In this document: piece after piece, positions 41,486-50,450 of the stretch | Layout of the letters: each line of letters starts with the position of its first letter | Numbering within the stretch: position 1 is the first letter of the stretch | Notes under the pieces: model-generated | The model's input: only the letters and a program-made list of their open reading frames with translations | What the model was told of the DNA's origin: nothing | Database searches by the model: none | NCBI GenBank assembly: GCA_035949055.1 | Contig: DASZIO010000007.1 | Coordinates: 1 to 60,359, forward strand | Direction of reading: 5' to 3' | Source: Bog-756 sp035949055 | Lineage (GTDB): Bacteria; Actinomycetota; Acidimicrobiia; Acidimicrobiales; RAAP-2 | Length of the DNA stretch: 60,359 bases | Made by a program: the position numbers and the translations under genes

Positions 41486-42247
41486 CTAAGCGAACCCACC
41501 ACCGTCAACCACGAGGCGCTGCCCCGTGATGTTCGATCCACCGGCACCAACGAGAAACCGCACTGCGCCCGCGACGTCCTCGGGCTCGCACACCCGGCCG
41601 AGGGGAAACCGGTTGTCGAGATCGTGGATGTCGTCGACTTTCATCGCCGCTTTCACCAAACGCCGTCCCATGTCAGTGTTGGACAGGCCGGGGACGACGA
41701 CATTCACCCGGATCCCAGATCGCGCCTCTTCCTTGGCCAGGGTGAAGGCCAGCGCCTCCTGGGCGGCCTTGGCCATGTTGTAAGGACCACCGTACGGGTC
41801 GGCCGTTACGGCCGACTGGCTCGAGATCATCACGATGTCCCCCCGCGGCTGCTCCCTCATGCTGGTGAGCACCAGCTGGGACATATGATGAGACCCGAGA
41901 GCCATGGTCGCCATCACGCGCTCGAGCTCCTCGACGGGTGTCTTGGCGACCGGTGAACCGCGATTTGTGATTCCGGCATTGTTGACGAGTATGTCGACCT
42001 GCCCGAAGTCGGCCAGGATCCGGTCGACCATCTCGGTCGCCTCCTCGTAGGAGGCGACCGATCCCTGATAAGCCGTCGCGGTGCCACCGGCCGCCTCGAT
42101 GTCGGCCACGGTCTGCTGGGCCGCCGCCTCATCCTTGCGGAAATTCACTGCGACCCGCGCTCCGTCAGCGGCCAAGCCGAGGGAGACGGCCCGGCCGATG
42201 CCTCGCCCCCCTCCCGTGACGATGGCCGTTCGTCCTGCAAGGCTCAT
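41486..42247 (-). CDS. Short-chain dehydrogenase/reductase
   Basis: A classical SDR of 253 aa: TGGGRGIG cofactor loop, NNAG, the catalytic serine in ISSQSAVT and YNMAK (Tyr-Lys), and the C-terminal GQRLVVDGGG. It resembles FabG-like 3-oxoacyl reductases. ATG 42247 is preceded by a GGAG-type site. Convergent with the nitroreductase gene. Confidence 0.93.
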   Translation of the reverse strand: MSLAGRTAIVTGGGRGIGRAVSLGLAADGARVAVNFRKDEAAAQQTVADIEAAGGTATAYQGSVASYEEATEMVDRILADFGQVDILVNNAGITNRGSPVAKTPVEELERVMATMALGSHHMSQLVLTSMREQPRGDIVMISSQSAVTADPYGGPYNMAKAAQEALAFTLAKEEARSGIRVNVVVPGLSNTDMGRRLVKAAMKVDDIHDLDNRFPLGRVCEPEDVAGAVRFLVGAGGSNITGQRLVVDGGGFA

Positions 42248-42392
42248 CGAAACTGCTCCTTTCCCCAATGAGGTCGAGGTTTGCGCCGATCCTGGGCTGT
42301 GACGGGACGGGGCGAGCCATCCGCACGACCGGCGACCGGTAACCGGTGACTGCGGAACCCGCGGCCCCGACACTACCGATCGGGTGAGTGGC

Positions 42393-43430
42393 TCACCCGC
42401 TGGACCCGACGGGGCCGCTACTTCCCACTCCCGGCGGCGTCGAATCCGACCAGGTGTAAGAAGCCTGGATCTGGCGGAGCCGCTCCCGGGTCTCGTCGTC
42501 ACAGAGCGCGCCGGCGAGCCCGGCGGTGTAGGCCTGCTCCGGTGTACAACCCGCCTCGGCGGCCGCTTGATAGTCACGAGCGAGATCGGTTTCGAACATG
42601 GCCGGATCATCGGTAGAGATCGAACACATCACGCCGGCTTCCAGCATCGTGGCCAGTGGGTGCACCCCGATCGAGTCGACCACGCGGGTCCGGACGTTGG
42701 ATATCGGGCAGACATCGCAGACGATGCGCCGGGACACGAGCTCGTCCAATAGGCCGCGGTCCTCCACCGACCGGACACCGTGGCGGATGCGGTCAGCCTG
42801 GAGCGCATCGAGCGCGCCGCGCACTGATTCGGGACCGGCTGCTTCGCCTGCGTGGGGCACCGATCCGAGGCCCCCCTCCTTGGCCAGCCGGAAGGCGGGC
42901 TCGAAGGGCTCCGGTGGGAACTGGGCCTCCGGTCCGCCAAGGCCTAGTCCTACGACTCCTCGCTCACGGTATTTGACCGCGTAGCGAGCGGTCTGCAAGG
43001 CGGCCTCGAGGTCACGATTGCGTGGGATGTCAGGGGTGAGGCGGACCTCCACGCCAAGACGCTCCCTGGCCTCGGTGGCGCCGTCGCAGAACCCCGAGAA
43101 GACCTCGTCCCATCCGGCCCCGCCGGCGGTCCGCTCGACCGGGGTGAAGATGCCCTCGATGTAGACGGCGCCAAAGGTGGCCGCTTCCTGCGCGTAGGCC
43201 ACGACGATGCGCCTGAAGTCCTCCTCGGTCTGGAGCGCCGGTGTCGTCGCCAACCAGAGCGCCAGGAAGTGGTCGAAATCCCTGAACTCGAACAGCTTGG
43301 CCAGCTCGGCCTCGCCCTCAGCGGGCAGGTGGAACCCATTTCGCTTGGCGATCTCGAACAGGAGCGGGGGTCGCACCGACCCCTCCAGGTGAACGTGAAG
43401 CTCGATCTTCGGCGTAACTGGGATTGACAT
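42393..43430 (-). CDS. Adenosine deaminase family protein
   Basis: A zinc amidohydrolase: IELHVHLEGSVRP (HxH metal pair), PHAGEAAG with the catalytic Glu, HGVRS and STDDPAMF (Asp metal ligand). It deaminates adenosine to inosine or, if of the Ade-like branch, adenine to hypoxanthine; the sequence does not let me decide. ATG 43430 has GAGGAG six bases before it. Confidence 0.92.
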   Translation of the reverse strand: MSIPVTPKIELHVHLEGSVRPPLLFEIAKRNGFHLPAEGEAELAKLFEFRDFDHFLALWLATTPALQTEEDFRRIVVAYAQEAATFGAVYIEGIFTPVERTAGGAGWDEVFSGFCDGATEARERLGVEVRLTPDIPRNRDLEAALQTARYAVKYRERGVVGLGLGGPEAQFPPEPFEPAFRLAKEGGLGSVPHAGEAAGPESVRGALDALQADRIRHGVRSVEDRGLLDELVSRRIVCDVCPISNVRTRVVDSIGVHPLATMLEAGVMCSISTDDPAMFETDLARDYQAAAEAGCTPEQAYTAGLAGALCDDETRERLRQIQASYTWSDSTPPGVGSSGPVGSSG

Positions 43431-43680
43431 GGCGACTCCTCGGGCGCGTCGAACGGATCGTCGACACGAGCCGGAGCCCTCTGGCCCTTCCCGTCTGGTC
43501 AGCTCATGACGACGTGATGATACCCGGGTCACCGACCCGCCGACCGGTGGCTGGAACGGAAGGGCCCGGTCGGCGACCGGGAGGCGGGGCGGACGCGGAT
43601 GTCGTTATCCAGCGCCTCTCGACCCGGCGCTCAGCAAGTGCGCCCAATCGAAGACGCGCCGGGCAACCGCAGGCGGTGGG

Positions 43681-44028
43681 TCAGGCGGCGCCGACCTGAC
43701 GCCCGGCGCGCTCGGGGTCTCGCCGCACCTGCTGGCGGAACCGCCGGCGGCGATAGAGATAGACCATGCACAGGATGAGCATCAGGCCGGGGCCCAACAG
43801 GCTGGCCACCGACCGGCTGGCCGCCCACAGCCCGAGGTCGGCCAAGGCGGGTAACAGGAAGAGGCACGCCACACTCAGGAACAGGCGGTCGGCCCACTGG
43901 CCGTAGACCACGGCCGCTTCGGCCTTGACTGGATCCTCGAAGTCGTCGCCCCAACCACCGAAGACTTCCATCTTCGTCGGTTTGACGCGCGGAAGTGACG
44001 GCAGCCTCGAGCGCCTCAGCAGCGGCAC
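43681..44028 (-). CDS. Small two-helix membrane protein
   Basis: The 115-aa protein has an acidic soluble part, then two hydrophobic helices (LFLSVACLFLLPALADLGLW and LLGPGLMLILCMVYLY), and a strongly basic tail (RRRRFRQQVRR). I do not recognise a family. The 250 bases between it and the adenosine deaminase start show nothing. Confidence 0.65.
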   Translation of the reverse strand: MPLLRRSRLPSLPRVKPTKMEVFGGWGDDFEDPVKAEAAVVYGQWADRLFLSVACLFLLPALADLGLWAASRSVASLLGPGLMLILCMVYLYRRRRFRQQVRRDPERAGRQVGAA

Positions 44029-44304
44029 GCGCCCACTGTACCCCGGGCCGCGGGTGCCCCAAACCCGCCCGCTCGCCAGCTCGCGGTGGCGACGGGCCGG
44101 ACCGGTCGGTGGGGCGGCTCCCGCGAGCCCGCCCGGCTCGCCGGGAACCGGCCCGAGTTGGCGGCCACGACCGTGCCCAATCGGCTGCTCCTGGCCACTC
44201 CGACCCCACTCTTTTGGATTTCAGCCGGTGAGGGCGGTGCCCAGTCCTCCCCTCTATACCCGTATGCACACCGAGCTGGCCGGGTCGGGACGTAGCTTGG
44301 AGCC

Positions 44305-44784
44305 ATGGTCGGCAACGCCATCGGTTCAGGCGCCGCAGGCGTGGGCATCGCGTTTTTGATCGTGGTCTATGCCGCCGTGATCGTGGGTTCGCTCACCATG
44401 CTCGTGGTCGCCCTCGTCGACATCGTGAGGCGGCCGGACTGGCAGTGGAAGTTGGCCGGGCAGGAGAAGGTGCTCTGGATCCTGCTGGTCGTGCTGGTCA
44501 ACTTCCTGGCCGTCCCGTCCCTGATCTACTGGTTCAACATCCGCAAGAAGCTGATTGCTGTGGAACGGGCCGCTACGGCCGGACAATTCGGACCCGGCTA
44601 CATCACCTACTCGGGTTGGCAGCCGAGCCTCTACCACCCATATCCAGTTGTCCCGCCCGGCTGGCACCCGGATCCGAGCGGGCACCATCGGCTTCGCTGG
44701 TGGGACGGCGCCCGCTGGACCGAGCACACCTGGAACGAAGCTCCCGGAACACGCACCGAGGGATGGTCGGCCGCGGGGCGATGA
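44305..44784 (+). CDS. Membrane protein with PLD-N-type helices and DUF2510 domain
   Basis: Two membrane helices (GIAFLIVVYAAVIVGSLTML and VLWILLVVLVNFLAVPSLIY) have the pattern of the PLD nuclease N-terminal membrane family. At the C-terminus is the short DUF2510 motif PPGWHPDPSGHHRLRWWDGARWTEHTW. Such proteins are common in actinobacteria; function unknown. Confidence 0.88.
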   Translation: MVGNAIGSGAAGVGIAFLIVVYAAVIVGSLTMLVVALVDIVRRPDWQWKLAGQEKVLWILLVVLVNFLAVPSLIYWFNIRKKLIAVERAATAGQFGPGYITYSGWQPSLYHPYPVVPPGWHPDPSGHHRLRWWDGARWTEHTWNEAPGTRTEGWSAAGR

Positions 44785-45156
44785 CGAAATGCGCGAGCGA
44801 GCGCCTTGGCGATGGCTTCCTCGGTCGGCTGAGCGTTGAGATACGGCTCCGGGGCATGGGCACGGTGACCGTTGTCGATGAGAAACTCGAGCCCGCCGCG
44901 GCCGCGTCGAGGGGTCAATGCCCCCGCGACGATGCGCCGGCGCCCCGACGCCCATTGATGGGCAGCGTTCTAGAGATCGGCCGCGCTCTGGAGGTGGGCC
45001 GCGCTATAGAGTCATGTGCGAGTCGCAAAGCCCGGTCGTCGCCCGTCCGACCCGGCAGGATGGCGGGCCAGGGCTATGCGGTCCGGAGATGTGGTCTCGG
45101 CTGGGAAGAAGGACGATCGAGGCCCTGCCCGTCGGAGCGACCATGGCACTGATTCG
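44785..45156. other. Intergenic region before the alcohol dehydrogenase
   Basis: No gene is supported. A minus-strand frame (44631-44918) has a plausible-looking stretch (LNAQPTEEAIAKALARAF) but runs antisense into the DUF2510 gene. A short direct repeat (GGCCGCGCTCTGGAG / GGGCCGCGCTATAGAG) lies near 44978-45012. Confidence 0.5.
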
Positions 45157-46176
45157 ATGAAGGCATGGGCGGTGGGGACCCCCGGACCGGCCGCCTCCCG
45201 GCCGCTCCGTGCCCTCGACCGCCCGATTCCCGAACCCCGCGCCGGTCAGGTGCGGGTACGGGTCCGGGCCTGCGGAGTCTGTCGCACCGATCTCCATCTG
45301 GCCGAAGGAGACCTCGCGCCGAGACACCCCGAGGTTGTTCCGGGCCACGAGGTGGTCGGCACCGTCGACCGTTTGGGACCCGGTACGGACCGCTTCGACG
45401 TCGGTGAACGGATCGGCATCCCCTGGTTGGCGCACACCTGCGGAGTCTGCCGGTTCTGCCGCACTGGTCGTGAGAACCTCTGCGTGAGCCCTCTCTTCAC
45501 CGGTTGGGATCTCGACGGGGGCTACGCCGAATACGCGGTGGTAGACGAGCAGTTCGCCTACCGCCTTCCTGACGTATTCACTGACGAGGAGGCGGCGCCA
45601 CTCCTGTGTGCCGGCATCATCGGTTATCGGGCGCTCCGGCGTTCCGAGCTTCCCGCGGGTGGCCGACTGGGCATCTATGGATTCGGAGGCTCGGCCCATC
45701 TGACCGCCCAGATCGCCCTGGCCGAGGGAGCCACGGTCCATGTGATGACGCGCGCCCCTGAGGCCCGACGCCTGGCCCTGGCCCTCGGCGCGTCGAGCGC
45801 CGCCCGTGCCGACGAGCCGCCACCCGAACCCCTCGACGCCGCCATCCTCTTCGCCCCCGTGGGCGATCTGGTGCTCCCCGCCCTCGAGGCTCTGGACCGG
45901 GGCGGCACTCTGGCCATCGCGGGGATCCATCTCAGCGACATCCCCTCCCTCAACTATCAGCGCCATCTCTTCGAGGAGCGGAACCTGCGGAGCGTGACGG
46001 CGAACACCCGGCAGGACGGGGCTGCATTCCTCGAAGCCGCGGCCCGCCACAGGATCAAGGTCTCCACCGTGGCCTACCCTTTCGAGGCCGCGGGCCAGGC
46101 GCTCATCGACCTGGCTGCCGACCGGGTCAACGGAGCCGCCGTGCTGATGCATGAGCCCGGGCCGACCACCGGCTGA
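45157..46176 (+). CDS. Zinc-dependent alcohol dehydrogenase
   Basis: A 339-aa MDR enzyme: catalytic zinc ligands in ACGVCRTDLH and PGHEVVG, structural zinc cysteines in CGVCRFCRTGRENLC, and a cofactor domain around LGIYGFGGSAHLTAQIA. It resembles the AdhA-type mycobacterial alcohol dehydrogenases. ATG 45157 is the family start (MKAWAV). Confidence 0.93.
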   Translation: MKAWAVGTPGPAASRPLRALDRPIPEPRAGQVRVRVRACGVCRTDLHLAEGDLAPRHPEVVPGHEVVGTVDRLGPGTDRFDVGERIGIPWLAHTCGVCRFCRTGRENLCVSPLFTGWDLDGGYAEYAVVDEQFAYRLPDVFTDEEAAPLLCAGIIGYRALRRSELPAGGRLGIYGFGGSAHLTAQIALAEGATVHVMTRAPEARRLALALGASSAARADEPPPEPLDAAILFAPVGDLVLPALEALDRGGTLAIAGIHLSDIPSLNYQRHLFEERNLRSVTANTRQDGAAFLEAAARHRIKVSTVAYPFEAAGQALIDLAADRVNGAAVLMHEPGPTTG

Positions 46177-46348
46177 GCCTCGGGCCGGTCTGGCCCTGAC
46201 GGCTCGGGCGCCCCCGGTCGTCTCCCGGGATCCACCGGGATTGCACCCCCCCCGGTCGGCTCCGAACCTGGTCGATAAGCACGGAATGTGGGCCGCCGGG
46301 AGCCTCGCCGGGACTCAAGACGGCGGCCTGAACGGTCGATGCCAAGGG

Positions 46349-48049
46349 ATGGCCGACGGGGATAGCAAGTCGCTCTGCGCTGCCCCGACGCCGTTCGATG
46401 AGCGATCCGAGGCGCGGTTGCTCAACGAGCTTCCCGACGCCGTGATCGTCATCGACGCAGACGGCCGCCTCCAGTGGTTCAACCGATCAGCCGAGGCAAT
46501 GTTCGGTCGCCCGCTGGGCGACTCGATCGGCCTGCCCGGCCTCGACTTGGTCCATCCGGAGGACTTGGAGTTCGCGCTGCTCGCCATGGACAGCGTGCAG
46601 GGCAAGGATGTCGGCACGCCCATCGAGCTCCGGCTCCGGTCCGTGGGCGGGTGGCGCCTCGTCGAATTGGTGGGCTCGCCGATCCCTTGGTCTGAACGCG
46701 GCGCGGTGGTGCTGGCGCTGCGTGACCTGACCGAACGCCGTCGCTTCGAGCTCGCCCACGACCAGGACGCCCGGTTCAGATCCCTGGTGCAGAACTCGGC
46801 CGCCCTCACCATGCTCGTATCGCCGGACGGCGTCGTCGAGTCGGTCTCCGGCGCGCTCCCGCGCCTACTCGGCCAAGATCCCGAGCTGGTAGAGGGACGG
46901 CCCCTGTCCGACCTGGTGGCGGCCGCGGACCGGTTCGTTCTGGCGCTGGCCCTTCGACGGGCAGGCGCGGGCGCGACGGCGGCGAACCCGGTGACCACCT
47001 CATTGGGCCTGATCCGCCGGGGGTCGTCACAACCGGTCCCGTTCGAACTCTCGATCGTGAACCTGACCGATGATCCGACCGTCGGCGGGTTGGTCGTGTC
47101 CGGCCATGACATCACCACCCGGGCGGTGGCCGAGCACGAGCAGCGTAAGGCCGTTTCCCTGCTGAAGGCGACACTGGAGGCGACCGCCGACGGCATCCTG
47201 GTCATCGACGAAGCTGGTCGTCCGGCCAGTTTCAACCGTCAGTTCGCCGTCATGTGGCGTCTACCCGCTGCCCTGGCGGTTGCCCGGGGCGACGCATCGG
47301 TGGTCACCTTCATGCGCGATCAGTTGGTGCGGCCCGACCAGCTCGAGGTCGATCTCGGGGGCGGCGCGGGGCGTGGAGAGGAGAGCTTCGACGTCCTCGA
47401 GCTGACGGACGGTCGCGTCTTCGAGCGTTGCGTCAAGCTGCAGCGAGTCGACCGAGACGTCGTTGGACGGGTTTGGAGCTTCCGGGATATGACCGACCGA
47501 AAGCGACTGGAGGACCGGCTCTCATACCAGGCGTTCCACGATTCGCTCACCGGGCTTGGCAACCGGGCTCTCTTCCACGACCGCCTGGAGCATGCCATCG
47601 CCCGCATCGGGCGCACCGGCGGCAATCTGGCCGTGCTCTTCCTGGACGTGGACAACTTCAAGATCGTGAACGACAGCCTCGGGCACTCCGCGGGTGATGC
47701 CCTGCTCGAGTCGATGGCCGGCGTGCTCCTCGGGTGCCTCCGCCGAGCAGACACCGCGGCCCGGCTGGGCGGTGACGAGTTCGGCGTCGTCATCGAGGAG
47801 TTCAAGCATCCATCCGAAATCTTCGAGCTGGTCGATCGCATGATCGCCACCCTCCGCCGGCCGCTGCGGGTCAATGACCAGGACCTGTCGGCCTCGGTCA
47901 GTGTCGGTATCGCCTTCGACGTCCCCGGCGACTCCAGTGACGACCTTCTCTGCAAGGCTGATCTGGCCATGTACTCGGCCAAGGAAGGTGGCGGCAATCG
48001 CTTCGCCACGTTCGAGGTGTCCATGCTGGACGCAGTGGGCGGCTCCTGA
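46349..48049 (+). CDS. PAS-PAS-PAS-GGDEF diguanylate cyclase
   Basis: Three PAS-like domains (starting near LLNELPDAVIVIDADG, FRSLVQNSAALTMLVSPDG and LLKATLEATADGILVIDEAG) precede a GGDEF domain. The active site is intact (GGDEF at 474-478), the substrate motif FHDSLTGLGNR is there, and RRAD at 465-468 forms the inhibitory site (RxxD five residues before GGDEF). No EAL domain and no membrane helix are seen. It is thus predicted to make c-di-GMP under feedback control in response to a PAS-sensed signal. Start uncertain: ATG 46349 is chosen, ATG 46286 is possible. Confidence 0.92.
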   Translation: MADGDSKSLCAAPTPFDERSEARLLNELPDAVIVIDADGRLQWFNRSAEAMFGRPLGDSIGLPGLDLVHPEDLEFALLAMDSVQGKDVGTPIELRLRSVGGWRLVELVGSPIPWSERGAVVLALRDLTERRRFELAHDQDARFRSLVQNSAALTMLVSPDGVVESVSGALPRLLGQDPELVEGRPLSDLVAAADRFVLALALRRAGAGATAANPVTTSLGLIRRGSSQPVPFELSIVNLTDDPTVGGLVVSGHDITTRAVAEHEQRKAVSLLKATLEATADGILVIDEAGRPASFNRQFAVMWRLPAALAVARGDASVVTFMRDQLVRPDQLEVDLGGGAGRGEESFDVLELTDGRVFERCVKLQRVDRDVVGRVWSFRDMTDRKRLEDRLSYQAFHDSLTGLGNRALFHDRLEHAIARIGRTGGNLAVLFLDVDNFKIVNDSLGHSAGDALLESMAGVLLGCLRRADTAARLGGDEFGVVIEEFKHPSEIFELVDRMIATLRRPLRVNDQDLSASVSVGIAFDVPGDSSDDLLCKADLAMYSAKEGGGNRFATFEVSMLDAVGGS

Positions 48050-48126
48050 CCCGTTGACGAGCGAGTCCGCCCGGAACGCCTACGCCCGTTCCCACTCGCG
48101 GGAGAAGAACCCGTGGCTGCTCTCCC

Positions 48127-48149
48127 GGTCACCGGTCGCCCCGGTGACC
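48127..48149. terminator. Hairpin between convergent genes
   Basis: A perfect 9-bp stem GGTCACCGG / CCGGTGACC with loop TCGCC lies between the ends of the cyclase gene and the minus-strand SDR. No T-run follows, so it could be a weak bidirectional terminator. Confidence 0.45.
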
Positions 48150-48175
48150 CAGGTTGCCTCCGCGACGGATGGACG

Positions 48176-48991
48176 TCAGGTGCGGAGAGCCGGATGGCGG
48201 CTGGCCACCATCGGCACGACGACGCTCCTCGGAGACAGCCAGCCCGCCGCAGCCCCCACCCGATTGGCCACTCCGGGGATGACCACGGCCTTGTTGGCAT
48301 CCATTCCCTTCACCCCGGCCCGGGCCACTTCGGCGGCCGGCACCCACATGATCCTGGGCATGGACTCGGCCGCCTCGGCATCGGAGATGCCCGCGGCGGC
48401 GGCAAAGCCCGTCTCCACCGGACCCGGACACAGGGCGGTCACCGTCACCCCGGTGGGCCTGAGCTCACCACGAAGACCGTGGCTGTACGAAAGCACGAAG
48501 GCCTTGCTCGCTCCGTAAGCGGCCTGGCCCGGCAGTGGCTGAAAGGCCGCCGTCGACGCCACGTTGAGGACGGCCCCGCTGCGACGCTCCACCATCCCCG
48601 GCAGGAAGAGGGTGCACAGGTGCACGACTGCTTCCACGTTGGTCCGGACCATGGCCAGTTCTTTGTCGACATCGGCGCGGTAGACCGGACCGACAGTGGT
48701 TCCGCCCGCGTTGTTCACGAGCACGTTGACGAGCAAGGAGCGGTGCCCGAGCTCGGTGGCGATAGCGTCCCGGGATGCCTCGTCGGTGAGGTCGGCGGTG
48801 ATGACCTCGACCCGGACCGCATGCCGGGACGAGAGCCGATCGGCGAGCTGGCGCAGCTTGGCCTCGCTGCGCGCCACCAGGGTGACCCCGAGGCCGCGAC
48901 CGGCGAGCACCGTGGCGATTTCCGCCCCGATACCGGACGAGGCGCCGGTGACCACGCAGGTGCGATCGGGGTTTGGGGCAGGGAGGCTCAT
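48176..48991 (-). CDS. Short-chain dehydrogenase/reductase (DltE-like)
   Basis: A 271-aa classical SDR: TGASSGIGAEIA loop, NNAG, serine in VASTAAFQ, YGASK, and a C-terminal helix-rich extension typical of the cytoplasmic DltE-like/SDR sub-group. Substrate unknown. Confidence 0.9.
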   Translation of the reverse strand: MSLPAPNPDRTCVVTGASSGIGAEIATVLAGRGLGVTLVARSEAKLRQLADRLSSRHAVRVEVITADLTDEASRDAIATELGHRSLLVNVLVNNAGGTTVGPVYRADVDKELAMVRTNVEAVVHLCTLFLPGMVERRSGAVLNVASTAAFQPLPGQAAYGASKAFVLSYSHGLRGELRPTGVTVTALCPGPVETGFAAAAGISDAEAAESMPRIMWVPAAEVARAGVKGMDANKAVVIPGVANRVGAAAGWLSPRSVVVPMVASRHPALRT

Positions 48992-49039
48992 GGCTCCCGA
49001 GCGTAGATCCGGAGGATCGACGCCGCCCCGGCCTCCGCG

Positions 49040-50284
49040 TCAGCGGTGCGGCGAGGCGTACACCGCACGGGCTCGATAGCGCAGCGGCCGCTCCTCGAGC
49101 TCTTCCAGGTAGTGGGCGACCCAACCGGCCAGCCGGGCCACCGCGAACAGTGTCGACCCCGCGTCCGGCGGCATCCCGGTGGCCCAGGCCACCGACGCCA
49201 GGGCCAGATCGACGTTGGGAGGCGGGATCGAGTGCTGCTCGGCCAGGGCGATGAGCGAGTCGACCAACCCGATCTTCTCCGGCGGGGCGACCACCCCGAA
49301 GAGCCCATGAAGCACGCCGAAGCGGGCATCGCCGTGCTTGTACACCGAATGGCCGAAGCCGGGCAGCACTCCCTGCCAACGCAGGGTGTCATCGAGCGCC
49401 CGTTCCACGCCGCGCCGCTCGGCCTCGACCAACAGGGAGTAGGCGAGCTGGCTGGCCCCGCCGTGCAGCGGCCCCGACAGGGTGCCGAGGCCGGCCAACA
49501 ACGAGTCGCAGACGTCGGCCCGCGTCGACGCGGCCACCCGCACCGCCACGGTGGAGGTGGCCAGCTCGTGGTCGGCGAGCAGCACCATGCCCGCGTTCAC
49601 CCACCGGACGAGTGGCTCGCTCGGAGCCGAAGTAAGACGGAGCGCCAGCCGAGCGGCCATGGAACCGGGAGGGAGCGGCGGCCCCTGGCCGGATGGGCCA
49701 GCCGTCGAATCGGTTCGGCGGTTCCCAGCGCTGGCCGGTGGCAGGACGTCGACCAAGGACGCCGCCACCTGGCGTGCCGTACGGGTCACCGCTTCGGGTC
49801 TGAGGTCGGCCCGCAAGGGGTTGTGGGCACCAGCCATGACCACGGCCCAGCGCATCCGGTCCGAGGACCCGACCGAAGGTGGCGCCCCGAGCGACAGGGG
49901 TGCCCACGTGGCCGCACCGGTCGGTCCGCCGTGCCCGGATCCATCGCCGATCGACTCGAAGGGAGCCGCTCCCCACAGCCAGGCGGCCACCTCCTCGTAG
50001 GCCGTCGACATGGCGAGCTCGGTGGCCAGCCGACCCCGGTAGACCGGACCCTCGTCCGAAAGCTGGGTGATGCCCGTGGTGATGGTGGCCATCCTGGTCT
50101 CGACGGTCTTCCCCTGGCGCGATCGGCGGGCCAGCCGCTCGACCTCGTCGACGTCGAACTGGCTCCGTCGGCCGACGGATGAGGGGTGGGAGGCCAGCAG
50201 CCCGCGGCTCACATAGGCATAGAGGGTGGTCAGCTTGACCCCCAACCGGCGGGCGGCTTCCTCGCTGTCCAGCATGCGAGCCAT
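49040..50284 (-). CDS. Citrate synthase family protein with N-terminal helix-turn-helix
   Basis: Residues 1-55 form an excisionase/MerR-like DNA-binding domain (SEEAARRLGVKLTTLYAYVS, then a basic wing with GRRSQFDVDEVERL). The rest is a citrate-synthase fold with the catalytic residues His274 (GPLHGG), His312 (GFGHSVYK) and Asp359 (NVDLA) present. There is a Gly/Pro-rich insertion of about 45 residues in the large domain. It may be an active enzyme, a metabolite-sensing regulator, or both. It is divergent from the CBS-citrate synthase at 50451, with an inverted repeat between them. Confidence 0.88.
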   Translation of the reverse strand: MARMLDSEEAARRLGVKLTTLYAYVSRGLLASHPSSVGRRSQFDVDEVERLARRSRQGKTVETRMATITTGITQLSDEGPVYRGRLATELAMSTAYEEVAAWLWGAAPFESIGDGSGHGGPTGAATWAPLSLGAPPSVGSSDRMRWAVVMAGAHNPLRADLRPEAVTRTARQVAASLVDVLPPASAGNRRTDSTAGPSGQGPPLPPGSMAARLALRLTSAPSEPLVRWVNAGMVLLADHELATSTVAVRVAASTRADVCDSLLAGLGTLSGPLHGGASQLAYSLLVEAERRGVERALDDTLRWQGVLPGFGHSVYKHGDARFGVLHGLFGVVAPPEKIGLVDSLIALAEQHSIPPPNVDLALASVAWATGMPPDAGSTLFAVARLAGWVAHYLEELEERPLRYRARAVYASPHR

Positions 50285-50310
50285 GCCTCTTGAGCCTAGC
50301 CAGGTCTTTG

Positions 50311-50327
50311 CATTGACTTGATCAATG
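50311..50327. promoter_or_regulatory. Inverted repeat CATTGA-CTTGA-TCAATG
   Basis: A perfect 6-5-6 inverted repeat, containing the inner palindrome TTGATCAA, lies 27 bases upstream of the HTH-citrate synthase and 124 bases upstream of the CBS-citrate synthase. It is the most AT-rich spot of the divergent region and a good candidate binding site for the HTH domain coded next to it. Confidence 0.5.
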
Positions 50328-50450
50328 TTTACAAGACGGGCCTGGACGGCCACACTGAAGGGTGCAGGACGGTGCGGCCGGGGCGCCCGGTCGGCCGTAG
50401 GGCCCGGTCGGGACCCATGGCATGAGGACCCCGGCACGAAGGAGAGCGAA

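Noticed and set aside
44631..44918. 95-codon minus-strand frame
   Set aside because: A short stretch looks protein-like, but the frame overlaps the DUF2510 domain in antisense and has no recognisable start or family.
45004..46152. 382-codon minus-strand frame
   Set aside because: It is antisense to the alcohol dehydrogenase, whose zinc motifs on the plus strand are clear.
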